Shown here piece by piece: positions 16,515 through 26,460 of a stretch of 64,000 bases of DNA. The translations under genes were made by a program, and so were the position numbers. Numbering within the stretch: the first letter of the stretch is position 1; the number at the start of each line of letters is the position of its first letter. The notes beneath the pieces are model-generated. The model worked only from the letters and a program-made list of their open reading frames with translations, ran no database searches and had not been told where the DNA came from. This DNA comes from Caballeronia sp. SBC1. GTDB taxonomy: Bacteria > Pseudomonadota > Gammaproteobacteria > Burkholderiales > Burkholderiaceae. Location of the stretch: contig NZ_CP049156.1 of the NCBI RefSeq assembly GCF_011493005.1, positions 2,604,001-2,668,000 on the forward strand, given 5' to 3'.

Positions 16515-19397
16515 ATGAGTGACAACACGAGTGACAACACGCTTGCGAAGAGTTTCGAGCCCCAGAACATCGAGTCCCATTGGGGCCCGGAATGGGAAAA
16601 GCGCGGCTACGCTGCGCCGACTCTGATCGAAGGCAAAAAAGATTTCTCGATCCAGCTCCCGCCGCCGAACGTCACCGGCACGCTGCACATGGGTCACGCG
16701 TTCAACCAGACCATCATGGACAGCCTCACCCGCTACCACCGCATGCTCGGCGAAAACACGCTTTGGCTGCCTGGAACGGATCACGCAGGGATCGCCACGC
16801 AGATCGTGGTGGAACGGCAACTCGACGCACAAGGCGTATCGCGCCACGATCTCGGCCGCGAAGAATTCCTGAAACGCGTCTGGGAATGGAAACAGAAATC
16901 CGGCTCGACCATCACGGGCCAGGTGCGCCGCCTGGGCGCGTCTATCGACTGGTCGCGGGAATATTTCACGATGGACGACAAAATGTCGCCCGTCGTGCTC
17001 GACGTGTTCGTCACGCTGTACAAGCAAGGCCTGATCTATCGCGGCAAACGGCTGGTGAACTGGGACCCGGTACTCGGCACCGCCGTCTCGGACCTGGAAG
17101 TCGCCAGCGAAGAAGAAGCCGGCAGCCTCTGGCACATCCAGTATCCGCTGCCGGACGGCTCCGGCCACGTGACGGTCGCCACCACACGCCCGGAAACCAT
17201 GCTCGGCGACACCGCCGTGATGGTCCACCCGGAAGACGAGCGCTACGCGCACCTGATCGGCAAGACGGTCATGCTGCCGTTGTCGAACCGGGAAATTCCG
17301 GTGATCGCAGACGATTACGTGGATCGCGAGTTCGGCACGGGCGTGGTCAAGGTAACGCCCGCGCATGACTTCAACGACTATCAGGTCGGCTTGCGCCACA
17401 AGTTGCCGATGATCGAGATTCTCACGCTCGACGCCAAGATCAACGACAACGCGCCGGAAAAGTATCGCGGCATGGACCGTTTCGACGCACGCAAGCAGAT
17501 CGTCGCCGACCTGGAAGCGCTCGGCCTGCTGGAATCCGTCAAGCCGCACGCGCTGATGGTGCCGCGCGGCGACCGCACGGGCGTGGTGATCGAGCCCATG
17601 CTCACCGACCAATGGTTTGTCGCCATGAGCAAGCCGGCGCCGGAAGGCACGTTCCATCCGGGCAAATCGATCGCTGAAACCGCGCTCGACGTGGTCCGCA
17701 ACGGTGAAATCAAGTTCGTCCCGGAAAACTGGTCGACGACCTATTACCAATGGCTCGAAAACATCCAGGACTGGTGTATCTCGCGTCAGCTCTGGTGGGG
17801 CCATCAAATTCCGGCCTGGTACGGCGATAACGGCGAAATCTTCGTGGCGAAGACCGAAGAGGAAGCCCGCGCGGAAGCCACGGAAAAAGGCTACACCGGC
17901 GCGCTCAAACGCGATGACGACGTGCTCGACACGTGGTTTTCATCGGCGCTCGTACCGTTTTCTTCGCTCGGCTGGCCCAACGAGACGCCGGAGCTCAAGC
18001 ACTTCCTGCCTTCCTCGGTGCTCGTGACGGGTTTCGACATCATCTTCTTCTGGGTCGCCCGGATGGTGATGATGACCACGCATTTCACCGGCAAGGTCCC
18101 TTTCGACACCGTCTACGTCCACGGTCTCGTGCGCGACGCGGAAGGCCAGAAGATGTCGAAGAGCAAGGGCAATACGCTCGACCCGATCGATATTGTCGAT
18201 GGTATCGACCTGGAAACGCTCGTCTCCAAGCGAATTACCGGCCTGATGAACCCGAAACAAGCCGAGAAAATCGAGAAAAAAACCCGCAAGGAATTCCCCG
18301 ACGGGATTCAGCCGTTCGGCACGGACGCGTTGCGTTTCACGATGGCGTCCATGGCTACGCTCGGTCGCAATGTGAATTTTGATCTGGCAAGGTGCGAGGG
18401 ATATCGTAATTTTTGCAATAAGCTGTGGAATGCTACCCGCTTTGTGCTGATGAATACCGAAAGCCACGACTGTGGTTTCGGCAAGCCGGAGGAATGCGAG
18501 GCAGGCGATTGCGGACCGGGTGGATACCTCCACTTCTCCCCGGCGGACTTCTGGATCGTGTCGCTTTTGCAGCGCGTGGAAGCCGAGGTGGAAAAGGGTT
18601 TCGCCGACTACCGGTTCGACAACGTGGCGAGCGCAATCTACAAATTCGTCTGGGACGAGTATTGCGACTGGTATCTGGAATTGGCCAAGGTGCAGATTCA
18701 GACCGGCACGCCCGAACAGCAGCGCGCCACGCGCCGCACCCTCCTTCGCGTGCTGGAAACGGTGCTGCGCCTGGCGCATCCGGTGATCCCGTTCATCACG
18801 GAAGCCTTGTGGCAGAAGGTCGCACCGCTGACGGACATGTATCCGCAAGCCACGCAAGACGGCCAAACCGCATCTATCATGATTCAACCTTACCCGGTCG
18901 CACAGCCGTCTAAAATTGATGAATCGTCTGAACAGTGGGCGGCCGAACTGAAGGCCATTATCGATTCATGTCGTAATCTGCGCGGCGAGATGAATCTGTC
19001 GCCGGCGGTCAAAGTGCCGCTGCTGGCAACAGGTGACGAAGCGCGGCTCAAATCATTCGCGCCCTATGTCCAGGCGCTGGCGCGTTTGTCGGAAGTAAAG
19101 ATCATTTCCGACGAATCCGCGCTCGACGCAGAGGCAAGTGGCGCGCCAGTTGCTATTGTAGGAACGAACAAGCTGGTGTTGAAGGTCGAAATCGACGTCG
19201 CGGCTGAACGCGAACGGCTCACGAAGGAAGTGGACCGCCTTACGCAGGAAATCGCAAAGGCTCGTGTGAAGCTGGAAAACGAGAGTTTCGTGGCGCGCGC
19301 GCCGGCCGCAGTGGTCGAGCAGGAGCGCAAACGGCTGGCGGAATTCGAATCGACTTCTGACAAGTTGAAAGCGCAGTTGTCGCGGCTCCCGGCGTAG
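16515..19397 (+). CDS. valS: Valyl-tRNA synthetase
   Basis: 960 residues, class I synthetase. [14 protein letters not shown] is the HIGH region (about 50-60) and KMSKSKGN (about 545) the KMSKS loop. The CP1 editing insertion holds [13 protein letters not shown] and the zinc-independent core [18 protein letters not shown]. The C-terminal 65 residues form the long coiled-coil arm expected of ValRS ([15 protein letters not shown] to the end). Charges tRNA-Val and edits threonyl mischarges. No T-box leader is seen, as expected in proteobacteria. It stands alone, divergent from uvrD. Confidence 0.97.
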   Translation: MSDNTSDNTLAKSFEPQNIESHWGPEWEKRGYAAPTLIEGKKDFSIQLPPPNVTGTLHMGHAFNQTIMDSLTRYHRMLGENTLWLPGTDHAGIATQIVVERQLDAQGVSRHDLGREEFLKRVWEWKQKSGSTITGQVRRLGASIDWSREYFTMDDKMSPVVLDVFVTLYKQGLIYRGKRLVNWDPVLGTAVSDLEVASEEEAGSLWHIQYPLPDGSGHVTVATTRPETMLGDTAVMVHPEDERYAHLIGKTVMLPLSNREIPVIADDYVDREFGTGVVKVTPAHDFNDYQVGLRHKLPMIEILTLDAKINDNAPEKYRGMDRFDARKQIVADLEALGLLESVKPHALMVPRGDRTGVVIEPMLTDQWFVAMSKPAPEGTFHPGKSIAETALDVVRNGEIKFVPENWSTTYYQWLENIQDWCISRQLWWGHQIPAWYGDNGEIFVAKTEEEARAEATEKGYTGALKRDDDVLDTWFSSALVPFSSLGWPNETPELKHFLPSSVLVTGFDIIFFWVARMVMMTTHFTGKVPFDTVYVHGLVRDAEGQKMSKSKGNTLDPIDIVDGIDLETLVSKRITGLMNPKQAEKIEKKTRKEFPDGIQPFGTDALRFTMASMATLGRNVNFDLARCEGYRNFCNKLWNATRFVLMNTESHDCGFGKPEECEAGDCGPGGYLHFSPADFWIVSLLQRVEAEVEKGFADYRFDNVASAIYKFVWDEYCDWYLELAKVQIQTGTPEQQRATRRTLLRVLETVLRLAHPVIPFITEALWQKVAPLTDMYPQATQDGQTASIMIQPYPVAQPSKIDESSEQWAAELKAIIDSCRNLRGEMNLSPAVKVPLLATGDEARLKSFAPYVQALARLSEVKIISDESALDAEASGAPVAIVGTNKLVLKVEIDVAAERERLTKEVDRLTQEIAKARVKLENESFVARAPAAVVEQERKRLAEFESTSDKLKAQLSRLPA

Positions 19398-19409
19398 ACG
19401 GTTTCGGTG

Positions 19410-19442
19410 GCCTCAGCCAGCCCAAGCGTGGCCGGCTGAGGC
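19410..19442 (+). terminator. Strong hairpin after valS
   Basis: GCCTCAGCCAGCC and GGCCGGCTGAGGC form a 13-bp stem with one mismatch and a 7-base loop, 12 bases past the valS stop. It is followed by TGAAAAAA rather than a U-tract, so it may act as a 3' end stabiliser or Rho-assisted stop. Confidence 0.5.
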
Positions 19443-19636
19443 TGAAAAAACGCCGAAAAAGGCCAGAAAGCAACCGATCGCTTGTTCCGCCGTATAGCAA
19501 AGTGCGTGTTTTTGCTTGAAGAATTAATCTCGCCGCACTTTTTTATCAACGCATCAACCTGCATCATGGCATCTGCTTCCATGCCCACCGTTTCAGGCTT
19601 GACGTTTAAACACGATAAGAGGATCAGGGTCATCAA

Positions 19637-20518
19637 ATGCTAAAAGTTACGAAAGCGGTTTTCCCGGTTGCGGGTCTCGGCACCCGATTCCTCCCCGCGA
19701 CCAAGGCCAGCCCGAAGGAAATGCTGCCCGTCGTCGACAAACCGCTGATTCAATACGCGGTCGAAGAGGCCATGGCCGCCGGCATCACGGAGATGATCTT
19801 CGTGACGGGCCGCAGCAAGCGCGCGATCGAGGATCACTTCGACAAATCGTATGAGATCGAAGCCGAGCTGGAAGCGCGCGGCAAGCAAAAGCTGCTCGAT
19901 CTCGTGCGCAGCATCAAGCCGAGCCACGTGGATTGTTTTTATGTGCGTCAGGCTGAGGCGCTTGGTCTCGGCCACGCCGTGCTGTGCGCGGAAAAGCTGG
20001 TGGGCGACAACCCGTTTGCCGTGATTCTTGCGGATGACTTGTTGTACGGCACACCGCCGGTAATGACGCAAATGATCGAGGTGTTTGATCACTATCACAG
20101 CTCGGTGATCGGCGTGGAGGAGATCCCGGCTCAGGATTCCAAGTCGTACGGCGTGATCGACGGGAAAGAGTGGGAAGACAATATCTTCAAGCTGTCGGGC
20201 ATTGTGGAAAAGCCGGAACCTGAAGTTGCACCGTCGAATCTGGGCGTGGTCGGGCGGTACGTGCTGAAGCCGCGCATCTTCGATCACATCCGTGCATTGA
20301 AGCCGGGCGCAGGCGGCGAACTGCAATTGACGGACGCAATCCAGTCGTTGCTCGCTGACGAACAAGTGCTTGCGTACAAGTATCACGGCACGCGTTTCGA
20401 TTGCGGCAGCAAGCTTGGATATTTGAAAGCAACGGTGGAATTCGCACTGCGCCATCCGGAAGTGGCGAAGGATTTCCAGGAATACCTGAACACGCGTTCG
20501 CCGCATCTGCTCGGCTAA
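19637..20518 (+). CDS. galU: UTP-glucose-1-phosphate uridylyltransferase
   Basis: 293 residues, typical GalU length. The nucleotide-binding start FPVAGLGTRFLPATKASPKE, then VDKPLIQYAVEEA, LADDLLYG and GIVEKPEPEVAPSNLGVVGRY are signature segments. Makes UDP-glucose for exopolysaccharide, LPS and trehalose synthesis. ATG 19637 has AGAGGAT upstream, somewhat far at about 15 bases. It is a single-gene unit closed by a strong bidirectional terminator. Confidence 0.96.
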   Translation: MLKVTKAVFPVAGLGTRFLPATKASPKEMLPVVDKPLIQYAVEEAMAAGITEMIFVTGRSKRAIEDHFDKSYEIEAELEARGKQKLLDLVRSIKPSHVDCFYVRQAEALGLGHAVLCAEKLVGDNPFAVILADDLLYGTPPVMTQMIEVFDHYHSSVIGVEEIPAQDSKSYGVIDGKEWEDNIFKLSGIVEKPEPEVAPSNLGVVGRYVLKPRIFDHIRALKPGAGGELQLTDAIQSLLADEQVLAYKYHGTRFDCGSKLGYLKATVEFALRHPEVAKDFQEYLNTRSPHLLG

Positions 20519-20567
20519 ACGCTAACGCCTAAGCCGCCAGCAGGCTGGTTTTACGGCCGTAAAAAAA

Positions 20568-20599
20568 ATGCCTCTGGTTGAAAACCAGGGGCATTTTTT
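20568..20599. terminator. Bidirectional terminator galU / tusA-like
   Basis: ATGCCTCTGGTT and AACCAGGGGCAT pair with one G-T position around a 3-base loop. TTTTT follows on the plus strand, and an A-run precedes, giving a U-tract on the minus strand too. It sits between convergent genes. Confidence 0.9.
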
Positions 20600-20615
20600 A
20601 TTGGCCTTTCGTCGA

Positions 20616-20843
20616 TCAGCGGCGTCGCATGAGGAAAGTGAACACCTTGTCGTGCGACGTCGATTCCACCAGCTCATTGCCCGTCTGCTTCGAAAACGCG
20701 GCAAAGTCGCGTTGCGAACCCGGATCGGTCGCCAGTACTTTCAATATCTGACCGCTCTGCATATCGGCCAGCGCCTTCTTCGCCCGTAGGATGGGCAACG
20801 GGCACGTCAGCCCGCGCGCATCGACTTCCTTGTGCACTTCCAT
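20616..20843 (-). CDS. TusA/SirA-family sulfur carrier protein
   Basis: 75 residues. DARGLTCPLPILRAKKAL carries the conserved Cys (residue 14) in the CPxP motif that accepts persulfide sulfur in TusA/SirA/YeeD proteins. Cytoplasmic sulfur relay, for example to tRNA 2-thiouridine or molybdenum cofactor pathways; the specific role cannot be told from one gene. AAGGCT precedes ATG 20843 by about nine bases. Converges with galU. Confidence 0.85.
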   Translation of the reverse strand: MEVHKEVDARGLTCPLPILRAKKALADMQSGQILKVLATDPGSQRDFAAFSKQTGNELVESTSHDKVFTFLMRRR

Positions 20844-20896
20844 CGAATTGAGCCTTGTTCGAACCCGCTTATAAGAATTCGATTTTACCCCAGTGC

Positions 20897-21916
20897 CTAA
20901 AGATTCACCGCCTGGCCTTTAGTCAGGGACTCCCGCATCGCAATGCCAATGCGCGTGGCTTCGCGCGCGTCATCAAGCGTCAAGCCCGTGGCGGGGCCTC
21001 CGCTCAGCGACGCCACGAACACCTCCGCTTCGTGCAGGAACGCTTGCTCGAAGCGCTCGAAGAAGGTTGGCGTGCATTCGTTGCGGATGCCGCCGGCATC
21101 GTAGATTTCCACGCGATTCGCCCGCGGATTGTGTCCCACCGATAGCGCCCCACCCGTCCCGATCACTTCCGTCTGGGTATCGTGGCCGTGGGCGCTGGTC
21201 CGCGATGCCTGGAACACCGCCAACCGGCCGCCCTCGAATTCGACGATGGCAACACCATTGTCGATATCGCCGCATTCCGCCAGCCCTTCGTGGATCGCGA
21301 TCGTGCCGCTGGCGAATACGCGCGTCGCGCGCGGGTTACCCAGCATCCAGCGGGCGAGATCGATGTCATGGACGCTGCAATCGAGGAACAGACCACCCGA
21401 TGTCGGCGCGAAACGGACAAAAAAGCCATCGGGATCGTTCTTGTCGACGGTCTGCGAACGGACCATGAACGGCCGGCCGATCGCGCCTTCCTGGATCTTG
21501 TTGAAAGCGTCGCGATAGCTGGCATCGAAACGGCGCACGAAGCCGATCATCACCTGAAGATGCGGAAAGCGCGCGCTTTCTTCAATCACGCGATCACACT
21601 GCGCCAAGTCCAGCGACAACGGTTTTTCGCAGAACACATGCTTGCCTGCGCGCAACGCCGCGATGATCTGGTCAGCATGCAGCGAAGTCGGTGTGACGAG
21701 CCAGACGGCATCGAGCGATGCGTCTTTCAGCATCGATTCGTAGTCGTCGTAGAGCTTGAGTTCCGGCAAGTTAGCGCCCGCCCACTCGCGTTCTGCCGCG
21801 ACCGGACTGCACGCCGCCGCGAGCGTCGCACCCGGAACATGCCACGCGAGGTTACGTGCGTGGCGCTGGCCGAGTCGGCCCAAGCCAACGATCCCAATCC
21901 GAACGGGCGCTTTCAT
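20897..21916 (-). CDS. Gfo/Idh/MocA oxidoreductase of the inositol locus
   Basis: 339 residues. The Rossmann motif GIVGLGRLGQRHA is at the N-terminus and CEKPLSL provides the catalytic Lys of the family. GFVRRFDASYRDAF and SVHDIDLARWML (His-Asp) follow. It is a second dehydrogenase next to iolG, so it probably oxidises an inositol isomer such as scyllo-inositol or a related sugar acid (inference). Its ATG overlaps the iolG stop by four bases (ATGA). It is the last gene of the rpiR-iolG-dehydrogenase operon. Confidence 0.85.
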   Translation of the reverse strand: MKAPVRIGIVGLGRLGQRHARNLAWHVPGATLAAACSPVAAEREWAGANLPELKLYDDYESMLKDASLDAVWLVTPTSLHADQIIAALRAGKHVFCEKPLSLDLAQCDRVIEESARFPHLQVMIGFVRRFDASYRDAFNKIQEGAIGRPFMVRSQTVDKNDPDGFFVRFAPTSGGLFLDCSVHDIDLARWMLGNPRATRVFASGTIAIHEGLAECGDIDNGVAIVEFEGGRLAVFQASRTSAHGHDTQTEVIGTGGALSVGHNPRANRVEIYDAGGIRNECTPTFFERFEQAFLHEAEVFVASLSGGPATGLTLDDAREATRIGIAMRESLTKGQAVNL

Positions 21917-22911
21917 GCCGCCCCCAGCTTGATGATCGTGCCTTCGCGCCAGGACCGCGTAGCCGCCTCGGCGAGTTCCAACGCTTTCAGGCCATCCGCG
22001 ACCGTCGTGCGAACCGGCTTGCCTTCCTGGACGGCATCGAAGAAATGAGCGATTTCGAGCGCGTAAGCCGCGCGATATCGCTCAAGAAAAAACGCTTCCG
22101 GCACATCGTTCGAAACCGCCGTCTTTGAATACGCCGTGACTTCAGTCGGACGTACATTGCCGGCTTGCAGCATGCCTTGGCTGCCGAGCAATTCGAAGCG
22201 CTGGTCATATCCGTACGCTGCGCGTCGCGTTGTGTTGATCTGGCACAAGCGGCCGCGTTTGGTACGGATCGTCACAGCCGTTGAATCGATATCGCCCGCC
22301 TCCGCAATCGCCGGGTCCGTCAGGCAGCTTCCGGTTGCGTGCAGCGTGTCGGCTTCATCGTCGAGCATCCAGCGGAAGATATCGAAGTCATGGATCAGCA
22401 TGTCTTTGAAAATGCCGCCCGAATGCTTGATGTATTCCACCGGCGGCGCGCCCGGATCGCGGCTCGTGATCACCAGCATTTCTGGATCGCCGATTTCACC
22501 CGCCTCCACGCGCGCCTTCAATGCCGCGAAGGTCGGATCGAAACGGCGCTGAAAGCCGATCATGCAGACCACGCCGGCTTTTGCGACGGCATCGGCGCAA
22601 GCGCGTGCGCGCGCAAGCGTCAGGTCCACCGGCTTTTCGCAGAACACATGCTTCTTTTGCGCCGCCGATTTCAGGATCAGGTCAGCGTGCGTGTCCGTGC
22701 TTGAACATACGACGGTCGCGCCTATCGATGCATCGCCGAGCGCGCCTTCCACATCGGCGACTTGCGCACCGTGAAGCGCAGCCAAGGCGGCGGCGGCTTC
22801 TTTGTTAACATCGACTACGTACTTCAGACGTACACCCGGCTGCTTCGCCAGGTTCGCCGCGTGGATCTTGCCAATCCGCCCTGCTCCGAACACCGCCACA
22901 TCAATCGTCAT
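21913..22911 (-). CDS. iolG: Inositol 2-dehydrogenase
   Basis: 332 residues. VAVFGAGRIGKIHAANL is the NAD-binding site, CEKPVDL the Glu-Lys-Pro motif, and SGGIFKDMLIHDFDIFRWML holds the Asp and His of the active site, all as in IolG. Oxidises myo-inositol to 2-keto-myo-inositol (scyllo-inosose) with NAD+. It overlaps rpiR by 11 bases and the following dehydrogenase by four, so the three genes are co-translated. The flanking iol genes make the assignment firm. Confidence 0.9.
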   Translation of the reverse strand: MTIDVAVFGAGRIGKIHAANLAKQPGVRLKYVVDVNKEAAAALAALHGAQVADVEGALGDASIGATVVCSSTDTHADLILKSAAQKKHVFCEKPVDLTLARARACADAVAKAGVVCMIGFQRRFDPTFAALKARVEAGEIGDPEMLVITSRDPGAPPVEYIKHSGGIFKDMLIHDFDIFRWMLDDEADTLHATGSCLTDPAIAEAGDIDSTAVTIRTKRGRLCQINTTRRAAYGYDQRFELLGSQGMLQAGNVRPTEVTAYSKTAVSNDVPEAFFLERYRAAYALEIAHFFDAVQEGKPVRTTVADGLKALELAEAATRSWREGTIIKLGAA

Positions 22912-23797
22912 AGCCGCCTGTCTCCCTTGATTCTTCTACGTTCAGTTCAAGCCGGTACGCAAGCGCGATAAACAGCGCCTGGCACAGGCAGATCGTGCTC
23001 GTGAGCGAACGGAACGCGAACGCGCTGCCTTCCTTCACGAACAAATGCGCACTCGCGTGCCGCGCGAGCGGCGAAAGCTGGCCATCGGTAATCACCAATG
23101 TCTTGGCGCCGTGGTGCTGCGCGGCGCGCACGCAATACTGCGTTTCCTTGCCATACGGCGCGAAGCTGATCGCGACCACCACATCGCCCTTCTTCACGCT
23201 GCGGATCTGCTCGCGATACATGCCGCCGAAGCCCGACACCAGATGCACGCGTTTCGCCGTGTGCTGCAGCGCGTAGACGATATAACTCGCCACCGGAAAC
23301 GAGCGCCGCACGCCGACCACGTAGATGTTCTCGGCCTGCTCCAGCATCTTCACGGCGGCTTCGAACTGGACATCGTCGAGACCCGCTTCGAGTTCCTCCA
23401 GCCCGCTCCGGCTCGCCGCGATAAATTCGCGCGCCACCGATCCGCCCGACAACTTGCCCGGCTTTTCGTCGATGAGTTTGCGGATGCGCTGCTGATAGCT
23501 CTGCGCGGAACCGCTCTGGCCGGTGTAGGCCTGCTTGAAGATTGCCTGGAGGTCAGAGAAGCCCGAGAAGCCGAAGCGCTGCGCGAAGCGCACGACAGCC
23601 GAGGGATGCACGCCGCACGCGCTGGCGATGTCGCCGGTGCGATCCATCATCACGTTGCTGCGATGCTGTTCGATGTACGTCGCCACGCTTTTAAGCTGGC
23701 GCGGCAACGCGTCGTACGCCTCGGTGATCCGCTGCATCAGTTCATCGACTGTCTGGATCTCGGTCGTCTCTTGGGGGTCTTGCGTGTCTTCCTGCAT
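22901..23797 (-). CDS. RpiR-family regulator of inositol catabolism
   Basis: 298 residues from ATG 23797. The N-terminal HTH_6 domain (DALPRQLKSVATYIEQH, then DIASACGVHPSAVVRFAQRF) is followed by a SIS sugar-phosphate binding domain (about 130-260: IYVVGVRRSFPVASYI, GDVVVAISFAPYGKET). This is the RpiR plan. In rhizobia the equivalent protein represses iol genes through GGAA-N6-TTCC sites, and such a site lies just upstream here. Expected inducer: a phosphorylated inositol intermediate. An in-frame ATG at 23857 would overlap the operator, so the shorter start is preferred. Confidence 0.88.
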   Translation of the reverse strand: MQEDTQDPQETTEIQTVDELMQRITEAYDALPRQLKSVATYIEQHRSNVMMDRTGDIASACGVHPSAVVRFAQRFGFSGFSDLQAIFKQAYTGQSGSAQSYQQRIRKLIDEKPGKLSGGSVAREFIAASRSGLEELEAGLDDVQFEAAVKMLEQAENIYVVGVRRSFPVASYIVYALQHTAKRVHLVSGFGGMYREQIRSVKKGDVVVAISFAPYGKETQYCVRAAQHHGAKTLVITDGQLSPLARHASAHLFVKEGSAFAFRSLTSTICLCQALFIALAYRLELNVEESRETGGYDD

Positions 23798-23858
23798 GCC
23801 GTGCTCGTGGTTTGTTCTGTATTCGATGCAACTGATTATAGATACCTGACCGAACAAA

Positions 23859-23874
23859 TGGAATTATTTTTCCA
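23859..23874. promoter_or_regulatory. GGAA-N6-TTCC operator for the RpiR regulator
   Basis: TGGAA and TTCCA enclose TTATTT, giving a perfect GGAA-N6-TTCC palindrome in the AT-rich gap between rpiR and the ABC transporter operon. This is the motif reported for the rhizobial IolR regulator of the same family, so it is the likely site controlling both arms. Confidence 0.7.
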
Positions 23875-24019
23875 AACTTCTAATAGTTAAACTTCCTATT
23901 GCAGATTGACGAAACTTGTCCTAATCTTGGTCGTGAGCACAGGGCGTTGAGCGATCACAAGCGCCGTACGCCAGACGCCGGATGCTCGTTCAGAACAACA
24001 ACCGTGATAGGTGGAGACA

Positions 24020-25072
24020 ATGAGACTTTGCAATCGCCGAGGCGCCCTGCGCGTGCTCGCGGCTGCCGCTGCGTTGTGCGGCGCAGCAGCACTGAGCAGT
24101 CAGGCAGCGCACGCTGCACCCGACGCCCATTTCGTTTTGATCAGCCACGCGCCGGATTCGGACTCGTGGTGGAACACGATCAAGAACGCCATCAAACAGG
24201 CGGATGAGGACTTCAATGTCCAGACGGATTACCGCAACCCGCCGAACGGCGATATTGCCGATATGGCGCGCCTGATCGAGCAAGCTGCGGCACGCAACTA
24301 TGACGGCGTGATCGTCACCATTGCTGACTTCGACGTGCTGAAGGGTTCGATCGCCAAGGTCACGGCAAAGCACATTCCGCTCATCACGATCAACTCCGGC
24401 ACCGAGGAGCAAAGCGCGCAGCTCGGCGCGATCATGCATGTCGGCCAGCCTGAATACACGGCCGGTAAAGCGGCAGGCGAGAAAGCGAAGGCGGCGGGCA
24501 TCAAGTCGTTCCTGTGCGTCAACCACTACGCAACGAACCCGGCTTCATTCGAACGCTGCCGGGGTTTCGCCGATGCAATTGGCGTCGATTTCAAAGCCTC
24601 CACGCTGGACGCTGGCCAGGACCCGACCACGGTGCAATCCAAGGTGAGCGCGTATTTGCGTAATCACCCGGATACCCAGGCCGTGCTCGCGCTCGGCCCA
24701 CTCTCCGCCGATCCGACCATCAAGGCACTCAAGCAGATGGGCGTTGCGGGCAAGCTCTGGTTCGCGACCTTCGACTTTGACACCGATATCGCGAAGGCAA
24801 TCCAGGACGGCACGATCCAGTTCGCTATCGACCAGCAACCGTACTTGCAGGGTTATATCCCGGTCGCGGTGCTGGCTATCGTTAAGAAGGATCACACCAC
24901 CGATCCGGTCAAGATCCGCCAGACTCTTGAGGCAAATCCGAAGTTCCAGGCGCGGCTTGCTACCTACGGGCTCGCTCCGTCCTATGGGCCGCGCAATATT
25001 GGCTCAGGCCCGGGCTTTATCACCAAGGAAAACGTCGACAAGGTGCTCAAGTACGCAGGACAGTACCGCTGA
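24020..25072 (+). CDS. Sugar ABC transporter binding protein (inositol type)
   Basis: 350 residues with a signal peptide ending near SSQAAHA. The mature part is a periplasmic binding protein of the ribose/LacI type (HFVLISHAPDSDSWWNTIKNA, DGVIVTIAD, FATFDFDTDIAKAIQDGTI, IDQQPYLQGYIPV). Start ATG 24020 has GGTGGAG four bases upstream. First gene of the transporter-catabolic arm, so its ligand is most likely myo-inositol (inference from neighbours). Confidence 0.88.
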   Translation: MRLCNRRGALRVLAAAAALCGAAALSSQAAHAAPDAHFVLISHAPDSDSWWNTIKNAIKQADEDFNVQTDYRNPPNGDIADMARLIEQAAARNYDGVIVTIADFDVLKGSIAKVTAKHIPLITINSGTEEQSAQLGAIMHVGQPEYTAGKAAGEKAKAAGIKSFLCVNHYATNPASFERCRGFADAIGVDFKASTLDAGQDPTTVQSKVSAYLRNHPDTQAVLALGPLSADPTIKALKQMGVAGKLWFATFDFDTDIAKAIQDGTIQFAIDQQPYLQGYIPVAVLAIVKKDHTTDPVKIRQTLEANPKFQARLATYGLAPSYGPRNIGSGPGFITKENVDKVLKYAGQYR

Positions 25073-25248
25073 ACCCGTTGGCGGCGCGGCCAGCATGGCC
25101 TGAGCACCGCGCCGCCATCTTTGAAGCTTTTGCAGGCACTGCAAGCATTCATCACGTCATCCGCACCATTCACCTGTATCGCTCGCGCATCAGCATGTTC
25201 GCCCTGTGAACCAACGCCGCATCGCGAATGAAAGACGAAGGAGACATC

Positions 25249-26430
25249 ATGGGCGTAGCCGGAAAACATACCCTCTCGGGACATCGCAAGCCATCTGACG
25301 GCGCAGCGGCATCGAGCCCATCAACAGCCACTGCGGCGGCCTCCGCCGACGAGCGCATCCGCCGCGAATCTCGCTTCGGGCACATCCTGAATCGTCCGGA
25401 GTTCGCCGCTATATCCGGCGCCGTTTTGGTCTTCGTCGTGTTCGGAATCGCCGCTGGCGGCTCGGGCATGTTCAATCTCGACGGCATCATGAACTGGTCG
25501 CAGGTGTCCGCTTACCTGGGCATCCTCGCCGTCGGCGCCTGCCTGCTGATGATTGCCGGCGAGTTCGATCTTTCGATCGGTTCCATGATCGGCTTTGCCG
25601 GGATGATGGTCGCCATTCCGACCGTCTATTTCCACTGGCCGATCTGGCTTGCGATCATTTTCGCCTTCGCGGGCTGCATGCTGCTCGGCGCGCTGAACGG
25701 CTATATCGTCATGCGCACGCGGCTGCCGTCGTTCATTGTCACGCTGGCCTTCCTGTTCATCCTGCGCGGCCTGACGCTCGCGCTGTCGATCATGTTCGCC
25801 GACCGGACAATCGTTTCCGGCGTAGGCGACATTGCCGCGAAAGACTGGTTTGCCAATACCCTTTTCCATGGCGTCGCCCTGCGTGATTTATTCGTGTGGC
25901 TGGGGCACGTAGGAATCCTGAAGATGCTCGACAATGGTCAGCCACTCGTGCCGGGCATTCCGAAAGTGATCCTCTGGTGGGTCGTGCTCGCCGCCATTGG
26001 CGCGTTCGTCCTGGCGAAGACCCGTTTCGGCAACTGGATTTTCGCAGCCGGCGGCGACGCGGTGGCGGCCAAGAATGTCGGCGTGCCGGTGCGGCGCGTG
26101 AAGATATCGCTCTTTGTCCTGACTGCGTTCTGTGCGTGCCTGTTTGCTGTGCTGCAAGTATGCGACATCGGATCGGCTGCGGCAGACCGGGGCCTTGAGA
26201 AGGAATTCGAAGCGATCATTGCAGCGGTGATTGGCGGAACCTTGCTGACCGGCGGCTACGGCTCGGTAGTCGGCGCATGTTTCGGCGCGCTCATCTTCGG
26301 CGTGGTCCAGATCGGCATTGGCTACACCAGCGTGCCTTCTGACTGGTTCCGCGTGTTCCTCGGCATGATGCTGCTGATCGCCGTGCTGTTCAATCACTAC
26401 GTGCGCCGCCGCGTGTCGCAGGCTCAATAA
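25249..26430 (+). CDS. Sugar ABC transporter permease (inositol type)
   Basis: 393 residues with a 50-residue polar N-terminus and about nine or ten membrane segments. GACLLMIAGEFDLSIGSMIG and GTLLTGGYGSVVGACFGALI are hallmark stretches of RbsC/FrcB-type permeases. It pairs with the binding protein before it and the ATPase after it. GAAGGAG six bases before ATG 25249 sets the start. Confidence 0.9.
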   Translation: MGVAGKHTLSGHRKPSDGAAASSPSTATAAASADERIRRESRFGHILNRPEFAAISGAVLVFVVFGIAAGGSGMFNLDGIMNWSQVSAYLGILAVGACLLMIAGEFDLSIGSMIGFAGMMVAIPTVYFHWPIWLAIIFAFAGCMLLGALNGYIVMRTRLPSFIVTLAFLFILRGLTLALSIMFADRTIVSGVGDIAAKDWFANTLFHGVALRDLFVWLGHVGILKMLDNGQPLVPGIPKVILWWVVLAAIGAFVLAKTRFGNWIFAAGGDAVAAKNVGVPVRRVKISLFVLTAFCACLFAVLQVCDIGSAAADRGLEKEFEAIIAAVIGGTLLTGGYGSVVGACFGALIFGVVQIGIGYTSVPSDWFRVFLGMMLLIAVLFNHYVRRRVSQAQ

Positions 26431-26460
26431 GCAGGCCCAAAAAGCCAAGGAGACGAAACC

